From JBIOYL01 sp044870185 (GTDB taxonomy: Bacteria; Actinomycetota; CALGFH01): 12,943 bases of DNA. The translations under genes and the position numbers were made by a program. Below, piece by piece: positions 6,395-12,077 of the stretch; the first letter of the stretch is position 1, and each line of letters begins with the position of its first letter. The notes under the pieces were generated by a model, which saw only the letters and a program-made list of their open reading frames with translations, did no database searches and had not been told where the DNA came from. The stretch spans positions 1-12,943 of the forward strand of contig JBIOYL010000049.1 in assembly GCA_044870185.1 (NCBI GenBank), written 5' to 3'.

Positions 6395-7108
6395 TCACCG
6401 GGCGCCTTCGGCTTGGGTGGCCTTGGAGCTGCGGGTTGCTGTTGGAGCGTGGGTCGGGCGTGCTGGTCTGGCGGCGTAGTCGCCGAGGCCGTGCTCGAGC
6501 AGCGCGAAGGCGCGCTGGCCGAGCCTGCGGACGTCGGCGGCGAGGCGGGCGGGCTCCTCGCCGGCCAGGACGCGTCGGCGGGTGTAGTCGAGCAGCGCGC
6601 GCTGGACGCCGATGAGAGCGTTCGCCGCGATCTGGGGTCGGAGGTCGTCGGCCGGGGCGTCGGTCTCGGCGGCGAGCAGGGCGGCGAGGGAGCCGGCGGT
6701 GCGGGCGATCGCCTGCTGCTCGCGAGCCAGCAGGGCCGGACTGGCGGCGATCACGCGGTTGACGGTCCGCAGCCGCTCCAGCGCCTGGGCATCACCGGCC
6801 TCGACCTGGGCGAGCAGCCCACCGGACTCCAGCAGGTAGCGCCGGAAAGCCACCAGCACCGGCTCCCCCGCCGCCCGGGCGCTGATGGCGTCGACCAGCT
6901 GGGCCCCGAAGGCCTCGAGCCGGTAGTAGAAGAGGTCTTCCTTGGTGGGGAAGTAGTTGAACACGGTCGCCACGGCCACCTGTGCCTGGCGGGCGACCTC
7001 GGCCACCGTCACCTGCTCGAAGCCCCGGTCGGCGAACAGCCGCCAAGCGGTCTCGGCGATCAGCTGCCGTGTCTGCTCCTTCTTGCGTTCGCGCAGTCCC
7101 ATCTCCAT
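6395..7108 (-). CDS. TetR/AcrR-family transcriptional regulator
   Basis: A 237-aa regulator beginning MEMGLRERKKEQTRQLIAET. The TetR N-terminal HTH reads RLFADRGFEQVTVAEVARQA then VAVATVFNYFPTKEDLF, a textbook match. The all-helical C-terminal domain resembles the MftR-type TetR C-terminus; the ligand is unknown. The start is ATG 7108 or ATG 7102; neither has a strong Shine-Dalgarno sequence, and TATGTT 9 nt before ATG 7108 suggests leaderless transcription. The same frame stays open far upstream, but that part is shadow sequence. The gene is divergent from the DUF4440 gene, with a palindromic site between them, and convergent with the cyclase (46 bp between stops). Confidence 0.92.
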   Translation of the reverse strand: MEMGLRERKKEQTRQLIAETAWRLFADRGFEQVTVAEVARQAQVAVATVFNYFPTKEDLFYYRLEAFGAQLVDAISARAAGEPVLVAFRRYLLESGGLLAQVEAGDAQALERLRTVNRVIAASPALLAREQQAIARTAGSLAALLAAETDAPADDLRPQIAANALIGVQRALLDYTRRRVLAGEEPARLAADVRRLGQRAFALLEHGLGDYAARPARPTHAPTATRSSKATQAEGAR

Positions 7109-7134
7109 CCCGGGAGCAACATAGCACGAATCCT

Positions 7135-7162
7135 GGTTTTGCTCTATCTTTAGAGTCAATCC
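7135..7162. promoter_or_regulatory. Palindromic operator between tetR-type gene and DUF4440 gene
   Basis: A 28-bp imperfect palindrome has a perfect core CTCTA-TCTT-TAGAG (7142-7155) and outer matches, 9 of 12 positions paired per arm (GGATTGACTCTA on the minus strand against GGTTTTGCTCTA on the plus strand). It lies 27 bp from the TetR start and 45 bp from the divergent start. Length and placement are typical of a TetR operator controlling both directions. Symmetry is directly visible; binding is inferred. Confidence 0.6.
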
Positions 7163-7207
7163 AGAAAGTAAGGATGGGGGACAGGCAACGAGACCAAGGA
7201 GGGTCCG

Positions 7208-7597
7208 ATGACCGCAAGGACCGACGTGCTCGACCTGGTGGGGCGCTGGGCCACGGCCGAGCAGGGCAACGACGCCGAGGCGCTCGACGGGCTGCTGGCC
7301 GACGACTTCGTCGGCGTCGGGCCGCTGGGGTTCGTCCTGGACCGCGACCAGTGGCTGGGCCGTTTCGGCAACGGGCTGGAGAACCGTTCGTTCGCGGTGG
7401 AGGACGCGCAGGTGCGCGACTACGGCACCGCGGCGGTGGTGGTCGGGGTCCTGGCCCAGGAGACCAGCTTCCGGGGCGGCGACAACTCCGGGCGGTTCCG
7501 CCTGACCCTGGTCGCCGTGCGGCCCGCGGACCGCTGGCTGCTGGCCAACGCCCACATCGGGATGCTGCAGCAGCCCGCCGGTCCGCCGCCCTCGTGA
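7208..7597 (+). CDS. DUF4440/SnoaL-like (NTF2-fold) protein
   Basis: A 129-aa soluble protein of the NTF2-like fold. It has an N-terminal helix with DLVGRWATAEQGNDAEALDG, then LLADDFVGVGPLGFVLDRDQ and a beta-rich half ending RWLLANAHIGMLQQP, the usual layout of DUF4440/SnoaL-like ketosteroid-isomerase relatives. Members are pocket proteins acting on small ligands or in polyketide chemistry; no catalytic residue can be assigned here. ATG 7208 follows AAGGAGGG at 4-5 nt, a very strong ribosome binding site. It is likely the first gene of an operon with the DUF1772 gene and under the divergent TetR regulator. Confidence 0.85.
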   Translation: MTARTDVLDLVGRWATAEQGNDAEALDGLLADDFVGVGPLGFVLDRDQWLGRFGNGLENRSFAVEDAQVRDYGTAAVVVGVLAQETSFRGGDNSGRFRLTLVAVRPADRWLLANAHIGMLQQPAGPPPS

Positions 7598-7599
7598 GC

Positions 7600-7658
7600 G
7601 GCGGGATGGACAGTCGATCCATGGCCGCCGGCGGGAAACGCGAACCCTCGAGCCGAGG
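7600..7658 (+). promoter_or_regulatory. Two hairpins in the DUF4440-DUF1772 gap, the second over the ribosome binding site
   Basis: The first hairpin pairs CGGCGG (7599-7604) and ATGGA (7606-7610) with TCCAT (7618-7622) and CCGCCG (7625-7630), with a small internal loop. The second pairs CCTCG (7646-7650) with CGAGG (7654-7658) across a 3-nt loop; CGAGG contains most of the GAGGAG Shine-Dalgarno sequence of the next gene. Such a layout could lower or couple translation of the downstream gene. The pairings are visible; the role is inferred. Confidence 0.4.
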
Positions 7659-7666
7659 AGCGAGCT

Positions 7667-8224
7667 GTGAAGATCCGCGCTGCACAGGCCACCACCATCG
7701 TGCTGTTCGCCCTGGTGATGGGCGTGTTCTGGGGTACCTGGTTCTCCCTGAGCCGCACCATGAGCCAGCTGTCCGCCGAGACGTTCGTCGCCGTCGGCCA
7801 CCAGATGATCCACAACCTGGGGGTCCCGATGGCCATCCTCCTGCCACTCGCCCTGCTCAGCGCGCTCGTCACCTTGGCCCTGCTGTGGCAGCGTCGGCGC
7901 GCGGCGGCGTTCTGGTGGCTGCTGGCCGGGTTCCTCCTCATGGTCGCAGCGCTGGCCATCACGCTGGGAGTCGCGGTGCCGATCGACAACCAGATCAACA
8001 TCTGGACGGCGGCGAATCTGCCGGGCGACTGGCGGTCGATCCAGTCGCGCTGGGAGCTGTTCCACACGATCCGCACCTTCTTGTCGGTCGCCGCCTTGGT
8101 CGCGGTCACCATCAGCGGTGCGGTAACGGCGCGGCCGAACGAACCGCCAGTCAAGGAGGTCAGCTCTCAAGACCGAGCGGCGGCCGGGGGGCGTGAGGGT
8201 CTCCCGCCAGCACCCAAATTCTAG
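7667..8224 (+). CDS. DUF1772 family membrane protein (anthrone-oxygenase-like)
   Basis: A 185-aa integral membrane protein with four predicted helices (about residues 6-26, 52-73, 81-103, 134-150). It has the DUF1772 signature VPIDNQINIW (104-113) followed by DWRSIQSRWELFHTIRTFLS. DUF1772 includes proteins related to anthrone oxygenases of polyketide pathways, but most members are uncharacterised. GTG 7667 is chosen because GAGGAG lies 8 nt upstream and the first helix begins right after. The last 30 residues are polar and lack family character. It is downstream of the DUF4440 gene by 69 nt, in the same orientation, probably in one TetR-controlled transcript. Confidence 0.85.
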   Translation: MKIRAAQATTIVLFALVMGVFWGTWFSLSRTMSQLSAETFVAVGHQMIHNLGVPMAILLPLALLSALVTLALLWQRRRAAAFWWLLAGFLLMVAALAITLGVAVPIDNQINIWTAANLPGDWRSIQSRWELFHTIRTFLSVAALVAVTISGAVTARPNEPPVKEVSSQDRAAAGGREGLPPAPKF

Positions 8225-8668
8225 GTGTGTGCTCACCCTCCGGACGGTCACCAAGCCGACCGCCGGGACCGCCCTCGCTGGTGAGCTGGAGCGATCAGCC
8301 GACAAGGGCGGTGCCGTCGACGGCGGCGGGGTGCTGATCACCAGCCGGGCAGAGGCAGTCCTGAAGAGAGCTGCCAAGCCGGCGAACGCGTGGCTTGCCG
8401 TTCGTCGGAGACGCCGCAGAGCGGCTCGCCTGCGGGCGTAGATCGCCACGCCCCGCTTGGTGACGGCAATCGGCATCGCCACCCACGGTTCGTACGCTTA
8501 CCGCTTCGCGGAGGCGAACCACCAAGCATGCGAACACCGCCACGCCCGGCCGAGCGTATGGTCGGCTCACGCGTCTGGAGCCGCACGGCCGAAGTGCCTG
8601 GAGCCGGACTGGTTCCGGCGTACGGATAGCGGTCGCCGGGCCCACCCGGGCGGGCAAGGCGACGCTGC
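8225..8668. other. Region without a recognisable gene
   Basis: About 440 bases follow the DUF1772 stop. Open frames on both strands are Arg/Ala/Pro-rich shadows with no good ribosome binding site. The plus-strand frame around 8626-8670 spells IAVAGPTRAGKATLL, resembling a P-loop, but has no support on either side. No tRNA, terminator with a T-run or repeat array is seen. Confidence 0.45.
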
Positions 8669-8806
8669 TCAGTGCTCGCTGCGGCGATCCCGCCCGCGGT
8701 GCCGCGGCCCGCCCGGCGACACCGTGGCCTGGAGCGGGTCCTTGATCAGCTGCTCGGCGTCATCGGCGAGGTTGCTCCCGCGTGCGCCAAGGATCAACAC
8801 CCACAT
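8669..8806 (-). CDS. Possible small protein, 45 aa, unknown
   Basis: I do not recognise this protein. ATG 8804-8806 is preceded by GGGAGG with a 6-nt spacer, one of the best ribosome binding sites in the window, and the frame runs MWVLILGARGSNLADDAEQL to a basic tail (RHRGRDRRSEH). The start is hydrophobic, the middle amphipathic, the tail strongly basic. The frame is open upstream to 8938 but that part looks like noise. It faces away from the fructosamine-kinase-like gene. It could be a real short gene, or the end of a larger decayed one. Confidence 0.35.
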   Translation of the reverse strand: MWVLILGARGSNLADDAEQLIKDPLQATVSPGGPRHRGRDRRSEH

Positions 8807-8985
8807 CACCGTCCTCCCGCGGACGGCGTACGTGTGGGATGGCTGCCTGATGGACGAAGAGCAGGTGTGCTGGCCGTCGGGGCCTGACCGGACCCTGGTG
8901 CGGCCCAGCCCATCTGGTCGCATCCTGTAGACAGACATGAGCGCGACGTTGGCTCCAGCTCCAACCGGTGCAACGGAGGTTCCCG

Positions 8986-9810
8986 ATGAGCGACCTGAGC
9001 GGGAAGGCAGCAGGCGGGGAGGTCGACTGGCCGCTCGGCCTGGCCCCGCTCACCTCGCTGCAGCCGCTCAGGGGCGGCTTCATCTGCAGCACGGCGCGAG
9101 GTCGGCTCGCCGATGGGCGCGACGTGGTGGTCAAGCGCTGCCCCTACCCGGCGGAGGTGGAGGCGGACGGCCTGCGGGCGCTGGCAGCCGCCGGCGCCCC
9201 CGTGCCGGCCGTGTTCGGGGGCGCCGGCCACGTCCTGGTGCTGGAACAGGTGGGCGGCCCGCCGGACTGGCCGGCCCTTGGGCGGGCGATCGCCCGCCTG
9301 CATGCGACCACCGGGAACCGCTTCGGCTGGCACCGGGACAACTTCCAGGGCATGACCCGCCAGCACAACGGCTGGAGCGACGACTGGCCCACGTTCTATG
9401 TCGAGCGCCGGCTGCGGGTCCACCTCGCCGATCCGAGAGTCCCTGCGCCGCTGCGCAGGCGCATCGAACGGGCCTGCGACGGCCCGCTGCCGGCGCTGCT
9501 GCGGCCGCGACCGCCGGCGTCGCTGACCCACGGCGACCTGTGGGCCGCGAACGTGGTCGAGGGGCGCTGGCTGGTCGACCCGGCGGTCTCCTTCGCCGAC
9601 CGGGAACTCGAGCTGGCCTACATGCAGCTGTCGGGCAGCCTGCCACCGGAGCTGTTCGAGGCGTACGACGATCAGTGGCCCCTGGACCGGTCGTATGAGC
9701 AGCGCCGCCCGGCGCTGCAGCTCCACAAGTTCCTCAACAACATCCGACATTTTGGACCCGACAGGTACGTGCCACGAATCCAGGCCGTCCTGGACGCCTA
9801 TGGCTGGTGA
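8986..9810 (+). CDS. Fructosamine kinase family protein
   Basis: A 274-aa protein of the fructosamine/ketosamine-kinase family, part of the aminoglycoside phosphotransferase fold. Visible motifs are the ATP-binding lysine K50 (VVVKR), the family block FGWHRDNFQGMTRQHNGW (113-130), the catalytic loop THGDLWAANV with D184 and N189, and the metal-binding VDPAVSFADRELEL with D198. Members phosphorylate sugar-amine adducts, which then decompose, so it is a likely deglycation enzyme in the cytoplasm. ATG 8986 has GGAGG 6 nt upstream and is preferred over the further upstream start at 8968. The length matches the family and all key residues are present. It appears to stand alone. Confidence 0.9.
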   Translation: MSDLSGKAAGGEVDWPLGLAPLTSLQPLRGGFICSTARGRLADGRDVVVKRCPYPAEVEADGLRALAAAGAPVPAVFGGAGHVLVLEQVGGPPDWPALGRAIARLHATTGNRFGWHRDNFQGMTRQHNGWSDDWPTFYVERRLRVHLADPRVPAPLRRRIERACDGPLPALLRPRPPASLTHGDLWAANVVEGRWLVDPAVSFADRELELAYMQLSGSLPPELFEAYDDQWPLDRSYEQRRPALQLHKFLNNIRHFGPDRYVPRIQAVLDAYGW

Positions 9811-9833
9811 GCCCACGACCAAGCCCCTGCTGG

Positions 9834-10133
9834 TTAATTCGGCGGCGTGCCGGACTCGCCTCGACCTTGTTCCCGCCTGTTGGGCTTCTCGAGGCACAGG
9901 ATGGAAGGATCGTGCTGCGGTCGACTTCCCCCGTCTCCGGCCGCAGGGTAGCTGGCGAGGGTGGCCGACACGTAGGTGCGCCCCTGGGCCACGGCGCCGA
10001 TGGCGCCGACGATCTCGGTCTCCTCGGCCTGCTTGCTCAGGTAGCCGCGGGCGCCTGCCCCGATCGCCTGCACCACGTCAGCCGGCGCCTCAGAGGCCGA
10101 ATCATCCTCTACTCGTGCCATCCACTCCGGCAC
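9834..10133 (-). pseudogene. Remnant of a NarL-type response regulator receiver domain
   Basis: The frame contains DVVQAIGAGARGYLSKQAEE and TEIVGAIGAVAQGRTYVSAT. This is the alpha4-beta5-alpha5 end of NarL/LuxR-type receivers (GARGYLxK with the conserved lysine, then the xxGxTYVSxxLA linker). The phosphoacceptor aspartate region before it and the LuxR HTH after it are both missing; after LASYPAA the sequence becomes Pro/Arg-rich noise. The start shown (GTG 10133) has no good ribosome binding site. Its neighbour upstream on the same strand is another receiver-like frame, and sensor kinase genes lie nearby on the opposite strand, so this may be what is left of a regulator of that system. Confidence 0.55.
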
Positions 10134-10148
10134 GACAGCAGGTAGCGT

Positions 10149-10445
10149 TCATGGTGGCTCGGTGGCCGCGTCCAACAGCTCGGCGAGTAGCGTCCACACC
10201 GCTGTCCAGGTCTCGCGCTTTGGGATGGCCGTGAGCGCGATGGTCACCCGGTTGGCATCGACGCTGAGGTCGATGCTTGCCGCTGTCGGGGGCGTGTCGG
10301 GGGTGTGCAGCCCGATCGCCGCATGCGCTTTCTGGTTGGTCAGTTGCAGGCCTGCCGCCAGGACTGCGCGTTCGAGGCCAACACGAAGCAGCGGCGCGCT
10401 GGCCGCCACCACCGCGTGCACTGGCTCACCTGGCGTCTGGTCCAT
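10149..10445 (-). CDS. Receiver-like protein lacking phosphoacceptor residues (possible remnant)
   Basis: A 98-aa frame. The start, VHAVVAASAPLLRVGLERAV then LAAGLQL, resembles beta1-alpha1 of a response regulator (normally VVVADDHPLVRxGL), but the acidic pair is replaced by Ala-Ser and no aspartate sits where phosphorylation would occur. The rest (SIDLSVDANRVTIALTAIPK, then WTAVWTLLAELLDAA) is alternating beta/helix-like and could complete a small alpha/beta domain. No DNA-binding domain is present before the stop. ATG 10445 has no clear Shine-Dalgarno sequence. It could be a pseudo-receiver, or the N-terminal end of the same decayed regulator whose receiver end lies at 9834-10133, though the frames differ and 15 bases separate them. 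The coding call rests on protein-like character. Confidence 0.45.
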   Translation of the reverse strand: MDQTPGEPVHAVVAASAPLLRVGLERAVLAAGLQLTNQKAHAAIGLHTPDTPPTAASIDLSVDANRVTIALTAIPKRETWTAVWTLLAELLDAATEPP

Positions 10446-10788
10446 CCATCGAGTCTGGCGGCGCTCGGCATGCTCACCAAGGGTAGAACTATCCCGGGGT
10501 GCGGACGAGTGCTGGTCGGCTCGCCGTTGAGCGTCCGGCAGGGCGATCGCCGGAGCGACCCAGAGCGTCTGTCGGATCAGAGCGACCAGACTTGGCTGCT
10601 CCCCGCCCGTCCGGTTAGGCTCTGGCGGCTACGGCGTGCACCGGGGGGGACGACATGCTAGCCGACAGCCGCCACGCCGGCCGGATGTCCGCTTCGGCCG
10701 GAAGGTCGCACGCGACAGCCGCACACGGTGTGGGGACGCCTGCTATCGGCCGCTCCGGGCCGCGCACTGGGGCGCAGCCTTGACCATC
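10446..10788. other. Region without a recognisable gene
   Basis: This lies between the receiver-like frame and the sensor kinase gene. It contains a bulged inverted repeat GGGTAGAACTATCCC at 10481-10495, just upstream of the minus-strand frame, which might be a regulatory site. A plus-strand frame at 10609-10647 spells VRLGSGGYGVHRG, like a kinase glycine loop, but nothing around it supports a kinase. Confidence 0.4.
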
Positions 10789-10929
10789 ATGGGGAGCCGA
10801 CGGGCAGCAGCCGACCGGATCGCTGGTCCGCGCGGGCTGGCTGGCTGGGTCGCGGCCAGCCCGCTTGTTGGCGGGCGTCGGGGTGGCCACGTCGATGCGT
10901 CGCTGCCCGTGCACGCCGACCCCGCCGGT

Positions 10930-11193
10930 GTGACCGAGACTGAGGACGTTGCGGATCGGGCGCTTGGCTGGTGGGCGCTGGGCGGGCTTGGGTATCGGGT
11001 CGCGTTGACCCCGTTTCTCATCGCCGGTGCCCTGGCCGTGTGGGGGGCGGCGGCGTCGCGCTATGTCTGGGTGCTGGGCGTGATGCTCGCCGTGGATGTG
11101 GCACTGCTGGCTGGCCTGGTGGCCGGCAGGCTGCGCTGGCTGCTGCGGTCCAACCTGTTTTGGCCGCTGACATCCTGGTGGCGATGGCGCTGA
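10930..11193 (+). CDS. Sensor histidine kinase 1, N-terminal membrane part (frameshifted)
   Basis: The frame encodes the first two membrane helices of a sensor kinase (WWALGGLGYRVALTPFLIAG and YVWVLGVMLAVDVALLAGLV) and then LLRSNLF before running into out-of-frame WPLTSWWRWR and a stop. The sequence resumes one frame over at 11160 with LAADILVAMALNLW, exactly as in the paralogue downstream (LLEANALLGVDVLVAVAVSL). One missing base in the T-run 11158-11161 explains the break. The start is uncertain: GTG 10930 is close to the first helix, and ATG 10789 is in frame further upstream; neither has a good ribosome binding site. Confidence 0.65.
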   Translation: MTETEDVADRALGWWALGGLGYRVALTPFLIAGALAVWGAAASRYVWVLGVMLAVDVALLAGLVAGRLRWLLRSNLFWPLTSWWRWR

Positions 11194-12077
11194 ACCTGTG
11201 GATGAGCGCCTCGGTGCCGCAGGGCACGCTCGAGGTGGGCGGTCGCGACACCTTCTGGTGGTATGCGATCGGCACGGTTGGGCTGTGGACCGGGCTGCGC
11301 GGCGCCAGGACCGGTGTGGCGATGGTGGCTGGCGCGGGGCTGCTGCAGCTCGCGATGGTGCGGGTCAACGGCGCCACGCTGGATTTGACCGGCTGGATGG
11401 TGTTGTTGTGGCGCTACCTGTGGATGTGCACCGGGCTGGGGGTGGCGCTGCTGGTGATGCGGCTGGCGCGGCGGGGCGCCAGCCTGGCCGTGACGGCCGG
11501 GGTGCGGGCGGGACAGGCCGCCCAGCGCGCGGACCTGCTGCGCGCGATGCACGACACGGTGCTACAGACCCTGGAAGGGCTGGCGCTGCGCGTTGGCAGC
11601 GGCCGGCAGCCGGCCGAGCAGCGCCTGCGCGACGCCCAGGCGATCGCGCTGGCCCAGGCACGCGGGCTCGACGAGCTGCTGCGCCAGGACACCGCGCCCG
11701 CGCCGTCTGGTCTTGACAGCCGGCTCCAGGCGCTGGCCGGGCAGTTCCAGCGACGCGGCCTGCACGTGGACCTGGCGGCCACCGCAGACGGTGGTCCCGA
11801 CCCGCCTGGCCAGGTGCTGGAGGCGGTTGCGGGGGCGGTGCGGGAGGCGCTGGCCAACGTCGCCAAGCACGCCGGCGTGACCGAGGTTGCCGTGCGCGCC
11901 GCGACCGGCACTGACGGCATCGAGGTGACGGTCCGTGACCACGGTCGCGGCTTCGACCCCACCGCGGTGACAGCCGGGTTTGGCGTGGCTGGCTCGATCC
12001 GGGCGCGCATGGCCCAGGTGGGCGGGACCGCCGAGATCTGGTCGGCGCCTGGCGAGGGGACCCGGGTGCGGCTGTGA
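11160..12077 (+). CDS. Sensor histidine kinase 1, remaining membrane and catalytic part (frameshifted)
   Basis: This is the continuation of sensor kinase 1; the frame is formally open from 10971 but is protein-like only from about 11160. It holds several membrane helices (ILVAMALNLW, TVGLWTGLRGARTGV, WMVLLWRYLWMCTGLGVALL). A HisKA_3 dimerisation domain follows, with the phospho-accepting histidine in AMHDTVLQTLEGLAL (His codon 11550-11552). A complete HATPase_c has an N-box REALANVAKHAG, G1 VRDHGRGFDP and G2-like GFGVAGSIRARM, ending GEGTRVRL. HDxxxQ is the form seen in NarL-type kinases that also act as phosphatases. Restored length is about 382 aa. It should phosphorylate a LuxR-type response regulator; no intact one is visible in the window. 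The gene abuts the next kinase gene (TGAGTG). Confidence 0.85.
   Translation: MAADILVAMALNLWMSASVPQGTLEVGGRDTFWWYAIGTVGLWTGLRGARTGVAMVAGAGLLQLAMVRVNGATLDLTGWMVLLWRYLWMCTGLGVALLVMRLARRGASLAVTAGVRAGQAAQRADLLRAMHDTVLQTLEGLALRVGSGRQPAEQRLRDAQAIALAQARGLDELLRQDTAPAPSGLDSRLQALAGQFQRRGLHVDLAATADGGPDPPGQVLEAVAGAVREALANVAKHAGVTEVAVRAATGTDGIEVTVRDHGRGFDPTAVTAGFGVAGSIRARMAQVGGTAEIWSAPGEGTRVRL

Noticed and set aside
7109..8482. Long in-frame N-terminal extension of the TetR gene
   Set aside because: It is antisense to the DUF4440 and DUF1772 genes, low complexity, and the TetR fold begins at MEMGLRERKK.
8623..8670. P-loop-like IAVAGPTRAGKATLL on the plus strand
   Set aside because: The last motif position is Ala rather than Ser/Thr, no start or ribosome binding site precedes it, and the frame soon turns to Pro/Ala/Arg-rich sequence and a stop.
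10609..10647. Kinase glycine-loop-like VRLGSGGYGVHRG on the plus strand
   Set aside because: No other protein kinase motif in any frame before or after; a 13-residue match in GC-rich DNA can be chance.
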